Source of the DNA: Acidovorax soli
GTDB lineage: Bacteria > Pseudomonadota > Gammaproteobacteria > Burkholderiales > Burkholderiaceae_C
Length of the DNA stretch: 64,000 bases
Direction of reading: 5' to 3'
NCBI RefSeq assembly: GCF_900107605.1
Contig: NZ_FNQJ01000002.1
Location: forward strand, 62,001-126,000
Position 1 is the stretch's first letter. Every line of letters starts with the position of its first letter. Below the pieces are notes generated by a model. It had not been told where the DNA came from. It ran no database searches and worked only from the letters and a program-made list of their open reading frames with translations. Of the stretch, positions 8,561 through 18,336 are shown in pieces. Both the position numbers and the translations under genes were made by a program.

Positions 8561-9792
8561 CCATCGACTACACCGCGCTCGACGCCTGGATCGACCAGCA
8601 CTTTGACGAAGAAGTGCGCTTTTTGCAGGCCCTGGTGCGCGTGCCCACCGACACCCCGCCGGGCAACAACGCGCCGCATGCCGAGCGCACGGCCGAGCTG
8701 CTCAAAGACTTTGGCTACGAGGCTGAAAAGCACGCCGTACCCGCTGCCGATGTGCTGGCTTACGGCATGGAATCCATCACCAACCTGATCGTGCGCCGGC
8801 CCTACGGCGCACCCGGTTCGGGCAGAACCATCGCCTTGAATGCCCATGGCGACGTGGTGCCCCCCGGCGAAGGCTGGACGCACGACCCCTATGGCGCCGA
8901 GATCGTGGACGGCAAAATGTACGGCCGCGCCACCGCCGTGAGCAAAAGCGATTTCGCCAGCTTCACCTTTGCCGTGCGCGCGCTCGAAGCCATGGCCAGG
9001 CCCACGAAAGGCGCAGTAGAGCTGCACTTCACCTACGACGAAGAGTTTGGCGGCGAACTCGGCCCCGGCTGGCTGCTCAAGCATGGCCTCACCAAGCCCG
9101 ACCTGCTGATCGCCGCAGGCTTCAGCTACGAGGTAGTGACCGCCCACAACGGCTGCCTGCAGATGGAAGTGACCGTGCACGGCAAGATGGCCCACGCCGC
9201 CGTGCCCCACACCGGCGTGGACGCCCTGCAGGGCGCGGTGCACATCCTGAACGCGCTGTATGCGCAAAACGATGCGTACAAGAAGGTCACCTCCAACGTC
9301 GCGGGCATCCAGCACCCTTACCTCAACGTGGGCCGCATCGAAGGCGGCACCAACACCAACGTGGTGCCCGGCAAGGTCACGTTCAGGCTCGACCGCCGCA
9401 TGATCCCCGAAGAAAACCCGGTGGAGGTGGAAGCCACGATCCGCCGCGTGATCGAGCAAGCTGCGGCCGAGCGCGCAGGCATCAGCGTGGACATCAAGCG
9501 CCTGCTGCTGGCCAACGCCATGACGCCGCTGGCGGGCAATGCCCCATTGGTACAGGCCATCCAAAAGCACGCCCAGGCCGTGCTAGGCGAACCAGTACCC
9601 GCCGTGGGCACGCCGCTGTACACCGATGTGCGCCTGTATGGGGAGCGCGGCATTCCGGGCGTGATCTATGGCGCCGGCCCGCGCACCGTGCTCGAATCGC
9701 ATGCCAAGCGGGCCGACGAGCGGCTGGATCTGGACGACCTGCGCCGCGCCACCCAGGTGATTGCCCGGGCGCTGAGCGACCTGCTCGCCTGA
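8557..9792 (+). CDS. M20-family metallohydrolase (ArgE/DapE-like)
   Basis: This 411-residue zinc-dependent amidohydrolase has the M20 motifs NAHGDVVPPGEGW (first metal ligand), a lid/dimerisation domain starting near residue 190 (GCLQMEVTVHGKMAHAAVPH), and DEEFGGELGPG for the catalytic and metal-binding acids. It overlaps the uraD-allC fusion by four bases, so it probably acts in the same pathway, perhaps on a ureido compound after allantoate. The true substrate is unknown, and ArgE-type deacetylase or peptidase activity cannot be excluded. Confidence 0.8.
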   Translation: MTIDYTALDAWIDQHFDEEVRFLQALVRVPTDTPPGNNAPHAERTAELLKDFGYEAEKHAVPAADVLAYGMESITNLIVRRPYGAPGSGRTIALNAHGDVVPPGEGWTHDPYGAEIVDGKMYGRATAVSKSDFASFTFAVRALEAMARPTKGAVELHFTYDEEFGGELGPGWLLKHGLTKPDLLIAAGFSYEVVTAHNGCLQMEVTVHGKMAHAAVPHTGVDALQGAVHILNALYAQNDAYKKVTSNVAGIQHPYLNVGRIEGGTNTNVVPGKVTFRLDRRMIPEENPVEVEATIRRVIEQAAAERAGISVDIKRLLLANAMTPLAGNAPLVQAIQKHAQAVLGEPVPAVGTPLYTDVRLYGERGIPGVIYGAGPRTVLESHAKRADERLDLDDLRRATQVIARALSDLLA

Positions 9793-10130
9793 GCGCTGCG
9801 GCAGCGTTCACGCACGCCCAAAGCAATCCTCGGCTGTCAGGATTCATTCAGCCAGAACCGTAACCCGGTTATCCTGTCAGCCAGCTCCATCCCGGGGACA
9901 TTCCAGTGCCCTGCACCGACCCGGTCGCGACACCTGCGCGACTGTGTGCTCGCCCACCTGGCCGCCGCGCACCCGCGTTCGGCAGGGTGGCGACAGATGC
10001 AGGAAAGGAAGGTCCGGCCCATCTGCGCACGGCGGCGCATCCTTTCGCCTGCGCACGAACCGACACATGGGTCCCGTGCCCCCCGAGTGCGCTGGTTTTG
10101 CATTCCGCCGACGATTTCCAGGATTTCCGC
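9793..10130 (+). other. intergenic region before maeB, no gene recognised
   Basis: This 338-base leader separates the purine operon from maeB. The maeB frame stays open back to 9906, but the added residues (about 75) have no malic-enzyme character and are Arg/Pro/Ala rich, so they are not taken as coding. No riboswitch, small-RNA signature or strong terminator was recognised. Confidence 0.5.
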
Positions 10131-12437
10131 ATGACACAGAACATTTCCGCCGCCGAACAGGCTTTGCGCGACGCTGCGCGCGAATACCACCGCAACCCCA
10201 CGCGGGGCAAGATTTCGGTCACCCCCACCAAGCCTTTGTCCAACCAGCGCGACCTGTCGCTGGCCTACTCGCCCGGCGTGGCCTACCCCTGCCTCGATAT
10301 CCAGGCCGACCCCAGCAAGGCCTTCGACTACACCTCGCGCGGCAACCTGGTGGGCGTGATCACCAACGGCACGGCCGTGCTGGGCCTCGGCGACATCGGC
10401 CCGCTGGCCGGCAAGCCGGTGATGGAGGGCAAGGGCTGCCTGTTCAAGAAGTTTGCGGGCGTGGACGTGTTCGACATCGAACTGGCCGAGCGCGACCCCG
10501 ACAAGCTCATCGACATCATTGCCGCGCTGGAGCCCACGCTGGGCGGCATCAACCTCGAAGACATCAAGGCGCCCGAGTGCTTCTACATCGAGCAGAAGCT
10601 GAGCAAGCGCATGAACATCCCGGTGTTCCATGACGACCAGCACGGCACGGCCATTATCAGCAGCGCGGCGCTGCTCAATGGCCTGGAACTGGTGGGCAAG
10701 GACATTGGCGCCGTGAGGATCGCGGTGTCGGGCGCCGGCGCCGCCGCCATTGCCTGCGTGGGTGTGATGGTGGGCCTGGGCGTGAAGGTGGAAAACATCT
10801 TCATGTGCGACTCCAAGGGCGTGATCTATGAAGGCCGCCCCGGTGGCTACGACGAATCCAAGGCCCGTTACGCGCAAAAAACCGAAGCGCGCACGCTGGC
10901 CGATGCGGTCCACGGCGCCGACGTGTTCCTGGGCTGCTCGGCCCCGGGCGTGCTCACGGCCGAGATGGTCAAGACCATGGCGGCCCAGCCCATCATCCTG
11001 GCGCTGGCCAACCCCGAGCCCGAGATCCGCCCCGAGCTGGCCAAGGCCATCCGCCCCGACTGCATCATCGCCACGGGCCGCTCGGACTACCCGAACCAGG
11101 TCAACAACGTCCTCTGTTTCCCCTACATCTTCCGCGGCGCGCTGGACTGCGGCGCCACCAAGATCACCGAGGCCATGAAGCTGGCCTGCGTGCGCCAGAT
11201 CGCCGACCTGGCCAAGGCCGACATCAGCGAGGAAGTGGCCAGCGCCTATGCGGGCAAGGAGCTGACCTTCGGCCCCGACTACCTCATCCCCACGCCGTTC
11301 GACTCGCGCCTGATCCTCAAGATCGCACCCGCCGTGGCCAAGGCCGCGGCCGAATCCGGTGTGGCCACGCGCCCCATCACCGACATGGAGGCCTACAAGG
11401 AAACGCTGTCGCGCTTTGTGTACCAGACCGGCATGCTGATGCGCCCCGTGATCAACGCGGCCAAGGCCCTGCCCGATGGGCAAAAACGCGTGGCCTATGC
11501 CGACGGCGAGGACGAGCGCGCCCTGCGCGCGGCGCAACTGGCCATCGACGACCACATCGCCCAGCCCATCCTGATCGGCCGCCCCGCCGTGATCGCGGCG
11601 CGCATCGCCAAGGCCGGCCTGCGCATGGTGCCGGGCAAGGACGTGGAAATCTGCGACCCCTCGGACGACCCGCGCTTCCGCCAGTACTGGGAGCACTACC
11701 ACCAGCTCATGAAGCGCAACGGCGCCACGCCCGAAGTGGCCAAGGCCGCCGTGCGCCGCTCCAACACCATCATTGCTTCGCTGATGGTGTCGCTGGGCGA
11801 CGCCGACGCCATGATCTGCGGCCTGGTCGGCACCTACGAGACACACCTGGAGCGCATCCACAGCATCCTGGGCCGGCAGGCCGGTGTGAACGACTACGCC
11901 GCGCTCAACGCCCTGATGACCAACCGCGGCACGCTCTTCATCGCCGACACCTATGTGAACGAAGACCCCACGGCGCAGCAGCTCGCCGACATCGCCTGGA
12001 TGTCGGTGCAGGAGGTGCAGCGCTTTGGTCTGCCGCCCAAGGTGGCCTTCCTGTCGCATTCGAGCTACGGCTCGTCCAAACGCGCCTCGGCCCGCAAGAT
12101 GCGCGAGGCGCGCGACCTGTTTGTGGCGGCCCACCCCGAGATCGAGTGCGACGGCGAGCTGCACGGCGACGCCGCGCTGGAGCCGAACATCCGCAACGCC
12201 TACATGGCGGACTCCACGCTCACTGATGCGGCCAACCTGCTGATCTGCCCCAACCTGGATGCCGCCAACATCCTCTACAACGTGCTGAAAACCACCACCA
12301 GCGGTGGTGTGACCGTGGGCCCCATCCTGATGGGCGTTGCGGCCACGGCCTGCATCCTGACGCCTGCATCCACCGTGCGCCGGGTGTTCAACATGACGGC
12401 ACTGGCCGTGGCCAGCGCGGCGGCAAGGCCCAGGTAA
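10131..12437 (+). CDS. maeB: NADP-dependent malic enzyme with phosphotransacetylase-like domain
   Basis: MaeB oxidatively decarboxylates malate to pyruvate and makes NADPH. The 768-residue protein has the usual three parts: an N-terminal malic domain ([13 protein letters not shown], then [20 protein letters not shown]), an NAD(P)-binding domain ([20 protein letters not shown], then [11 protein letters not shown]), and a C-terminal phosphotransacetylase-like domain from about residue 430 that lacks catalysis in known MaeB and serves acetyl-CoA regulation. The start at 10131 gives the canonical length and the family N-terminus [20 protein letters not shown]. It stands alone as a transcription unit. 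Confidence 0.95.
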   Translation: MTQNISAAEQALRDAAREYHRNPTRGKISVTPTKPLSNQRDLSLAYSPGVAYPCLDIQADPSKAFDYTSRGNLVGVITNGTAVLGLGDIGPLAGKPVMEGKGCLFKKFAGVDVFDIELAERDPDKLIDIIAALEPTLGGINLEDIKAPECFYIEQKLSKRMNIPVFHDDQHGTAIISSAALLNGLELVGKDIGAVRIAVSGAGAAAIACVGVMVGLGVKVENIFMCDSKGVIYEGRPGGYDESKARYAQKTEARTLADAVHGADVFLGCSAPGVLTAEMVKTMAAQPIILALANPEPEIRPELAKAIRPDCIIATGRSDYPNQVNNVLCFPYIFRGALDCGATKITEAMKLACVRQIADLAKADISEEVASAYAGKELTFGPDYLIPTPFDSRLILKIAPAVAKAAAESGVATRPITDMEAYKETLSRFVYQTGMLMRPVINAAKALPDGQKRVAYADGEDERALRAAQLAIDDHIAQPILIGRPAVIAARIAKAGLRMVPGKDVEICDPSDDPRFRQYWEHYHQLMKRNGATPEVAKAAVRRSNTIIASLMVSLGDADAMICGLVGTYETHLERIHSILGRQAGVNDYAALNALMTNRGTLFIADTYVNEDPTAQQLADIAWMSVQEVQRFGLPPKVAFLSHSSYGSSKRASARKMREARDLFVAAHPEIECDGELHGDAALEPNIRNAYMADSTLTDAANLLICPNLDAANILYNVLKTTTSGGVTVGPILMGVAATACILTPASTVRRVFNMTALAVASAAARPR

Positions 12438-12444
12438 GGGCAAG

Positions 12445-12474
12445 GCCCTCTGCTGCCCGAGGCCCGCAGAGGGC
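12445..12474 (+). terminator. hairpin after maeB
   Basis: A perfect 9-bp stem (GCCCTCTGC paired with GCAGAGGGC) around a 12-base loop starts seven bases after the maeB stop. No T-run follows, so it is a weak intrinsic terminator or an RNA-stabilising 3' end. Confidence 0.5.
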
Positions 12475-12642
12475 GTAACGGTGCGCGGGCGTGCAGTCCG
12501 GTGAAATTCAGCCAAAAAGCCTTCCAGTGCACTCAGGTCAAGCGCCAAAAGCTCCTTTTCCAGGAGCGAATACACCACCCACGGTGCCAGGGGAATGCCA
12601 CCGCTATACTGCCCGCCCCGTTGGACTGCAGGATTGCCTGGC

Positions 12643-13695
12643 ATGCGCTTGACCGCTTTTTTCCACCCACTGGCCACCCGCGGTGCAGTGACCGTTCTGG
12701 CAACCCTGGCACTGGCGGCCTGTGGTGGCACCAGCCCCACCCGGCCCGAAACGTCGGCGCAGCCCCCTCTTGCGTCCTCCACCAGTCCCATCCGTGTGGG
12801 CATTGCCCTGGGCGGCGGCGCGGCCAAGGGCTTTGCGCACATTGGCGTGATCAAGATGCTGGAGGCCAATGGCCTGGCGCCCGCTGTCATCTCCGGCACC
12901 AGCGCGGGCAGCGTGGTCGGAGCGCTGTATGCCAGCGGCATGAATGCCTTCGAGATGCAGGAGAAAGCCGTGGCACTCGACGAAACCCGGATCCGCGACC
13001 TGCAGCTGTCTTCGGGCGGTCTGGTGCTGGGCCAGAAGCTCGAAGACTATGTGAACGAGCAGGTGCGCCGCAAGCCCATGGAGCAGATGGCCAAGCCCTT
13101 CGTGGCCGTGGCCACAAGGCTCGAAGACGGCGAGCGCACCGTGTTCGCGCGCGGCAACACGGGCCAGGCCGTGCGCGCCTCCAGCAGCGTGCCGGGCGTG
13201 TTCCAGCCCGTGACCATCGGCAAATACCATTTCGTGGATGGCGGCGTCGTGAGCCCCGTGCCGGTGGATGCGGCGCGCCAGCTGGGCGCGGACATCGTGA
13301 TCGCCGTGGACATCTCCAGCAAGGCCCGGGGCAAATCGCCCGGCGACATGCTGGGCACGCTGGGCCAGTCGATTGCCATCATGGGCCAGAAACTGGGCCA
13401 GGCCGAACTGGCGCGTGCCGATGTGATCATCCGCCCCCAGGTGCTGGACATCGGTTCGACGGACTTCAGCCAGCGCGCCAATGCCATCTTGGAAGGCGAA
13501 AAGTCGGCCCTGGCCGCCATGCCGCAGATCCGCGAACGCATGGCCCAGCTGCAGGCCGAACGCGCCAACGCTGCGCGGCTGGCCCAGCAGAAGACCGCCG
13601 AGGCGCAGTACCAGACCTGCTTGGACAGCCGTTCCCGCCTGAAAAAAATCGCGGACCTGGCGCGGCTGGACGATTCCTGCGCGGTGCCAAAGTAG
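12643..13695 (+). CDS. patatin-like phospholipase lipoprotein (RssA-like)
   Basis: The 350-residue predicted lipoprotein (lipobox LALAAC, cysteine 27) carries a patatin domain. The oxyanion motif is GGGAAKGFAHIG around residue 58, the nucleophile elbow is GTSAGS with Ser87, and the second member of the catalytic dyad lies in FVDGG. Such enzymes hydrolyse acyl esters of phospholipids or lysophospholipids; an envelope location follows from the lipid anchor. A C-terminal Ala/Gln/Arg helix (QIRERMAQLQAERANAARL) looks like a coiled coil. The start at 12643 gives a proper signal peptide, unlike the ATG at 12595. Confidence 0.88.
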   Translation: MRLTAFFHPLATRGAVTVLATLALAACGGTSPTRPETSAQPPLASSTSPIRVGIALGGGAAKGFAHIGVIKMLEANGLAPAVISGTSAGSVVGALYASGMNAFEMQEKAVALDETRIRDLQLSSGGLVLGQKLEDYVNEQVRRKPMEQMAKPFVAVATRLEDGERTVFARGNTGQAVRASSSVPGVFQPVTIGKYHFVDGGVVSPVPVDAARQLGADIVIAVDISSKARGKSPGDMLGTLGQSIAIMGQKLGQAELARADVIIRPQVLDIGSTDFSQRANAILEGEKSALAAMPQIRERMAQLQAERANAARLAQQKTAEAQYQTCLDSRSRLKKIADLARLDDSCAVPK

Positions 13696-13845
13696 CCGGG
13701 CGGCGGGTTGCACGCCGGGCCATGCACCCTTGTTCCCCCACGATGGCCCCTTCGCTGCGCCGGTGTACGCGCGGACGCTTGGGGTACATTCAGCCGGGCT
13801 TGCCTCCCCCGCGCTGCCGCCGTCATCCCTGAGCCCGCTTTACCC

Positions 13846-14625
13846 ATGTCGTCACTCTTTTCCGCCATCAAACCCGGCATCAAGCTGTCCGATCAGGTCG
13901 CCAGCGCGCTGGAGGCGGAAATCCGCGCAGGCCGGATCCAGGCGGCGCAGAAGCTGCCCACCGAGGCTGCGCTGGCCCAGCAATTCCAGGTCAGCCGCAC
14001 GGTGGTGCGCGAAGCCGTTTCGCGCCTGAAATCGCTGGGACTGGTGGATTCGCGCCAGGGCAGTGGCGTGTATGTGCAGGCCCCGGGCATCGAACCGCTC
14101 CATTTTGACCTGCCGCACTCGGCATCGCGCGAGGCCGTGATGCAGATCGTGGAAGTGCGCAAGGCCCTCGAATCCGAAGTGGCCGAACTGGCCGCGCTGC
14201 GCCGCAATCCCGCCGACGTGGCCGCCATTCGCCACGCCATGCGGCAGATTGCCCAGGCCGTGCAGACCGGGCGCGATGGCGTGGAAGAAGATGTGCTGTT
14301 TCACCGCGCCATTGCCCGGGCCGCGGGCAATCCCTTCATGATCAGCACGCTGGACTACCTGGCCCAGTTCCTCAAGGGCGCCACGCGCGTGACCCGCGCC
14401 AACGAAGCGCGGCGCGCCGACTTTGCCCAGGCCGTGACGCAGGAGCATGAGCGCATCGTGCAGGCCATAGAAGCGGGTGATGCCCCCGCGGCCCGGCATG
14501 CCGCTGCCGAGCACATGCGCAACGCACTGTCACGCATCGAGCAGGCCGATCCCGCCTTCTGGGCACAGGACGGCGAGCGGCTGGCCCAGCCGCTGGTACA
14601 GGCCTCGCCGCCGCTGCTGTTTTAA
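13846..14625 (+). CDS. GntR-family regulator (FadR/FCD type) of the tetronate operon
   Basis: The 259-residue protein has an N-terminal winged helix-turn-helix (LPTEAALAQQFQVSRTVVRE, about residues 38-57, followed by QGSGVYV) and a C-terminal all-helical FCD ligand-binding domain. It lies directly upstream of the GntP permease and the LtnD/OtnKCI genes on the same strand, so a sugar acid or its phosphorylated product is the probable effector. A candidate operator sits in the 127-base gap after it. The start at 13846 matches family length; the frame is open further upstream without regulator-like residues. Confidence 0.88.
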   Translation: MSSLFSAIKPGIKLSDQVASALEAEIRAGRIQAAQKLPTEAALAQQFQVSRTVVREAVSRLKSLGLVDSRQGSGVYVQAPGIEPLHFDLPHSASREAVMQIVEVRKALESEVAELAALRRNPADVAAIRHAMRQIAQAVQTGRDGVEEDVLFHRAIARAAGNPFMISTLDYLAQFLKGATRVTRANEARRADFAQAVTQEHERIVQAIEAGDAPAARHAAAEHMRNALSRIEQADPAFWAQDGERLAQPLVQASPPLLF

Positions 14626-14675
14626 GAACGCCACCCCGCATCAGGGTTAACCCGCAACAAGGGCGCCTCCATAAA

Positions 14676-14696
14676 TTTGTATGATAACCATATAAA
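14676..14696. promoter_or_regulatory. candidate GntR operator / promoter of the tetronate operon
   Basis: An AT-rich island in otherwise GC-rich DNA holds an imperfect inverted repeat, TTGTATG and CATATAA, separated by ATAAC and lying about 60 bases before the permease start. FCD-type GntR proteins usually bind short palindromes of this size. Nearby, GGGTTAACCC at 14644-14653 is a second short palindrome. The assignment is by position and symmetry only. Confidence 0.4.
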
Positions 14697-14752
14697 CACA
14701 CTAACAGAGGTGCAGCGCGTCGCGCTCGCCCTTCCATTCAGAGAACCCTCGC

Positions 14753-16120
14753 ATGTCCACCCTCGCACTCCTCGGCATTGGCGCCGGCAGCATTGCCCTG
14801 CTTCTTTTGCTCATCATCCGCTGGCAGGTCCACGCCTTCGTGGCCATGATGCTGGTGAGCTTTCTGGTGGCATTTGCCACCGGCATGCCCATTGGCGACA
14901 TCATCAGCACGCTGATTGCGGGCATGGGCGGCACGCTGGGTTCGGTGGCCATCCTGGTGGCGCTGGGCTCCATGCTGGGCCGCATGATCGAGGTCTCGGG
15001 CGGCGCGGCCAGCCTGGCCAACCGCTTCACGCAGCTGCTGGGCCCCACGCGCGTGCCCATGGCGCTCACGGCGGCGGCGCTGGTGCTGGCCATTCCCGTG
15101 TTTTTTGACGTGGGCTTCATCATCCTGGTGCCCATCGTCTATGGCTTTTGCAAGGCCGCAGGCGTCAACCCGGTGAAGTTCGGCTTGCCCGTGGCGGGCA
15201 TCATGCTGGCCGCACACGTGGTGGTGCCGCCGCACCCCGGCATCGTGGGCGGTGCGGCCATCGTCAAGGGCGACATCGGCTGGATCACCATCATTGGCCT
15301 GTCCATCTGCATTCCGCTGGCGGCGCTGTCGCAGTACGTGGCAGGCTGGCTCAACCGCAAGGGCTACCCCCTGCTGCCCACCACGGCCGAGCAGTTCGCC
15401 GCCTTTGGCAGCAGCGATGAAACCGCTGCATCCAAAGCCCGCAGCGCCCCGGGCGTGGGCACCATCCTGGCGCTGATCCTGATTCCGCTGGCCCTCATCA
15501 TGGCCGGCACCACCGGCGCCACGCTGCTGCCCAAGGGCGACAGCCTGCGCAATGTGCTGGGCTTCATCGGCTCGCCCATCTTTGCGCTGACGGTGGCCGT
15601 GGGCCTGGCCATGTTCCTGCTGGGCCGCAGCCAGGGCTGGAACCGCGAACGCACCAACGCCATTATGGAATCCGCCCTGCCCCCGGCCGCCACCGTGATC
15701 CTGGTGACGGGCGCCGGCGGCGTGTTTGCCAAGGTGCTCACCGCCAGCGGCATTGGCGCGGCGCTGTCGCAAAGCCTCACGGCCACGCACCTGCCACTGA
15801 TCCTGCTGGCCTTCCTCATCGCACTGGCGCTGCGCGCCGCCCAGGGCTCGGCCACCGTGGCCATCATCACCACCTGCGGCCTGCTGGCCGACGCGATCGC
15901 GGGCGGCGGCTATTCCCCCCTGCAAGTGGCGTTGCTCACGGTGGCCATTGGCTTTGGCAGCCTGGGCTTGTCGCATGTCAACGATTCGGGCTTCTGGATC
16001 GTGACGCGCTACCTGGGCCTGAGCGTGGGCGATGGCCTGCGCACCTGGACGGTGCTGACCACCGTGCTGGGCCTGGCGGGCTTTGCACTCACGGCGTTGC
16101 TGTGGGCCCTGGTGGCCTGA
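14753..16120 (+). CDS. GntP-family sugar-acid permease
   Basis: This 455-residue polytopic membrane protein belongs to the gluconate:H+ symporter family (GntP): long hydrophobic helices throughout, the conserved segment VVPPHPGIVGGAAIV near residue 160, and a C-terminal half with QGSATVAIITT and GLSHVNDSGFW. It is the first structural gene of the tetronate operon, so its cargo is likely threonate or erythronate rather than gluconate. The gap to ltnD is 36 bases. Confidence 0.9.
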   Translation: MSTLALLGIGAGSIALLLLLIIRWQVHAFVAMMLVSFLVAFATGMPIGDIISTLIAGMGGTLGSVAILVALGSMLGRMIEVSGGAASLANRFTQLLGPTRVPMALTAAALVLAIPVFFDVGFIILVPIVYGFCKAAGVNPVKFGLPVAGIMLAAHVVVPPHPGIVGGAAIVKGDIGWITIIGLSICIPLAALSQYVAGWLNRKGYPLLPTTAEQFAAFGSSDETAASKARSAPGVGTILALILIPLALIMAGTTGATLLPKGDSLRNVLGFIGSPIFALTVAVGLAMFLLGRSQGWNRERTNAIMESALPPAATVILVTGAGGVFAKVLTASGIGAALSQSLTATHLPLILLAFLIALALRAAQGSATVAIITTCGLLADAIAGGGYSPLQVALLTVAIGFGSLGLSHVNDSGFWIVTRYLGLSVGDGLRTWTVLTTVLGLAGFALTALLWALVA

Positions 16121-16156
16121 GCCCCCTCTTCTCCAATTCACTGAAGGACTGACAAC

Positions 16157-17068
16157 ATGACCCGACCCATCGTAGGCATCATCGGCCTGGGCGCCATGGG
16201 CGCCGGCATTGCCAAGACCCTGCGCAACAACGGTTTCACCATCCACGTGTGCGACGTGCGCCCCGGCGTGGCCGAGGCCTTTGTGGCAGACGGCGGCACG
16301 GCCCACGCCACCACGGCTGCATTGGCGGCGGTGAGCGACGTGGTGGTGTCGGTGGTGGTCAACGCCGCCCAGACAGAGAGCGTGCTGTTTGGCGACGATG
16401 GCCAAGGCGGCGCAGCCAGCACCATGCGCCCCGGCAGCACCTTTGTGATGTGCTCCACCGTCGACCCCAACTGGTCGGTGGCACTCGAAGCGCGCCTGAA
16501 CGCCCTGGGCCTGCACTATGTGGACGCGCCCATCTCCGGCGGCGCCGCCAAGGCCGCTTCAGGCCAGATGACCATGATGACCTCGGCCAAGCCTGAAGCC
16601 TATGCCGCTGCGGGCGCCGTGCTCGACGGCATGGCCGGCAAGGTGTACCGCCTGGGTGACAAGGCGGGCGCGGGCAGCAAGGTCAAGATCATCAACCAGC
16701 TGCTGGCCGGCGTGCACATTGCCGTGGCCGCCGAAGCCATGGCCCTGGGCCTGCGCGAGGGCGTGGAAGCCAGCGCCTTGTATGAAGTGATCACGAACAG
16801 CGCGGGCAACAGCTGGATGTTTGAAAACCGCATGGCCCATGTGCTGGCGGGCGACTACTCGCCGCTGTCGGCCGTCGATATCTTTGTGAAGGACCTGGGC
16901 CTGGTGCTCGACACCGCACGCGCCAGCAAGTTCCCCCTGCCGCTGGCCGCCACCGCGCACCAGATGTTCATGCAGGCATCGACCGCAGGCTTCGCCAAGG
17001 AAGACGACAGCGCCGTGATCAAGATCTTCCCCGGCATCACGCTGCCCGAGGGTAAGGAGAAGGCATGA
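16157..17068 (+). CDS. ltnD: L-threonate dehydrogenase-type oxidoreductase
   Basis: LtnD oxidises L-threonate (or D-erythronate in relatives) at C2 using NAD. The 303-residue protein is a beta-hydroxyacid dehydrogenase: Rossmann motif GIIGLGAMGAGIAKTL at residues 7-22, substrate motif DAPISGGAAKAASGQMT at about 123-139, and the catalytic lysine in GSKVKIINQ (Lys177). The operon with otnK, otnC and otnI identifies the tetronate pathway among many similar dehydrogenases. The stop overlaps otnK by four bases. Confidence 0.9.
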   Translation: MTRPIVGIIGLGAMGAGIAKTLRNNGFTIHVCDVRPGVAEAFVADGGTAHATTAALAAVSDVVVSVVVNAAQTESVLFGDDGQGGAASTMRPGSTFVMCSTVDPNWSVALEARLNALGLHYVDAPISGGAAKAASGQMTMMTSAKPEAYAAAGAVLDGMAGKVYRLGDKAGAGSKVKIINQLLAGVHIAVAAEAMALGLREGVEASALYEVITNSAGNSWMFENRMAHVLAGDYSPLSAVDIFVKDLGLVLDTARASKFPLPLAATAHQMFMQASTAGFAKEDDSAVIKIFPGITLPEGKEKA

Positions 17069-18336
17069 CACGCGCATTGCTGGGCTGCATTGCCGACGAC
17101 TTCACCGGCGCGACCGACCTGGCCAACAACCTGGTGCGCGCAGGCATGCGCGTGGTGCAGGCCATGGGCGTGCCCACGGCTCCGTTGGATGCGGAGGCCG
17201 ATGCCATCGTGGTGGCGCTCAAGTCGCGCACCATCCCGAAGGACGAAGCCATCGCCCAGTCGCTGGCCGCCCTGCAGTGGCTGCAGGCGCAGGGGGCCGA
17301 GCAGATTTATTTCAAATATTGCTCCACGTTTGACAGCACGGCAGAGGGCAACATCGGCCCCGTGACCGATGCGCTGATGCAGGCCCTGGGCACCGACTTC
17401 ACCATCGCCACGCCCGCCTTCCCCGACAACAAGCGCACGGTGTTCAAGGGCTACCTGTTTGTGGGCGATGTGCTGCTGAACGAGAGCGGCATGCAGAACC
17501 ACCCGCTCACGCCCATGACCGACCCCAACCTGGTGCGCGTGTTGCAGGCGCAGACCGAGAGCCGCGTGGGCCTGATCGACCACAGCGTGATCGCACAGGG
17601 CGAGGCCGCCATCCGCGCGCGCATCGATCAACTGAAGGCCGAGGGTGTGCGCATGGCCGTGGTCGATGCGGTGTCGAATGCCGACCTGCTGCGCCTGGGC
17701 CCGGCGCTCAAGGGCATGCCGCTGGTCACGGCGGGCTCGGGCGTGGCCATTGGCCTGCCGGGCAACTTTGGCGTGGCACCCAGCAACGAGGCAGCCCGCC
17801 TGCCCGCAGCGCAAGGGCTGCAGGCCATCGTGTCGGGCAGCTGCTCGGTGGCCACCAACCAGCAGGTCATGGATTTCATCAAGGCGGGCCAACCCGCCCT
17901 CGCCATCGACCCGCTGCGCATTGCCGCAGGCGTGGACGTGGCCGCCGAAGCGCTGGCCTGGGCCGAAGGCCACATCGGCCAGGGGCCGGTGCTGGTGTAT
18001 TCCACCGCCGAGCCCTCGGCCGTGCGCGCCATCCAGGGCAAGCTGGGTTCCGAAAAAGCGGGCGCCATGGTGGAGGAAACCATCGCCGCCATTGCACGCG
18101 GCCTGGTGCAGCGCGGTGTGCGCCAGCTCATCGTGGCGGGCGGCGAAACCTCGGGCGCCTGCGTGCAGGCCCTGGGCATCACGCAGATGCGCATTGGCGC
18201 GCAGATCGACCCCGGCGTGCCGTGGTGCCATGCCGTGGCCCCTGATGCCAAGGACGGGCTGCACATCACGCTGAAGTCGGGCAATTTTGGTAGCACCGAT
18301 TTCTTCACCAAGGCTTTTGCACAATTGCCGGCATGA
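17065..18336 (+). CDS. otnK: 3-oxo-tetronate kinase (DUF1537 family)
   Basis: OtnK phosphorylates 3-oxo-tetronate at O4 with ATP. The 423-residue protein has the DUF1537 N-terminal substrate motif ADDFTGATDLANN (residues 8-20), a middle segment FKYCSTFDSTAEGNIGP, and the C-terminal nucleotide-binding motif AGGETSGACVQALG. The family was assigned as sugar-acid kinases by work linking DUF1537 to tetronate catabolism. It overlaps ltnD and otnC by four bases at each end, a tightly coupled operon. Confidence 0.92.
   Translation: MTRALLGCIADDFTGATDLANNLVRAGMRVVQAMGVPTAPLDAEADAIVVALKSRTIPKDEAIAQSLAALQWLQAQGAEQIYFKYCSTFDSTAEGNIGPVTDALMQALGTDFTIATPAFPDNKRTVFKGYLFVGDVLLNESGMQNHPLTPMTDPNLVRVLQAQTESRVGLIDHSVIAQGEAAIRARIDQLKAEGVRMAVVDAVSNADLLRLGPALKGMPLVTAGSGVAIGLPGNFGVAPSNEAARLPAAQGLQAIVSGSCSVATNQQVMDFIKAGQPALAIDPLRIAAGVDVAAEALAWAEGHIGQGPVLVYSTAEPSAVRAIQGKLGSEKAGAMVEETIAAIARGLVQRGVRQLIVAGGETSGACVQALGITQMRIGAQIDPGVPWCHAVAPDAKDGLHITLKSGNFGSTDFFTKAFAQLPA

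Noticed and set aside
9793-10130. Possible structured RNA or riboswitch before maeB
   Set aside because: GGAAAGGAAGGTCCGG recalls part of RNase P RNA, but the other conserved parts are missing and no known riboswitch core is present.
9837-12941. Long open frame (over 1000 codons) on the minus strand opposite maeB
   Set aside because: It is antisense to a canonical malic enzyme, His/Arg/Gly rich, and matches no family; such frames are expected opposite GC-rich genes.
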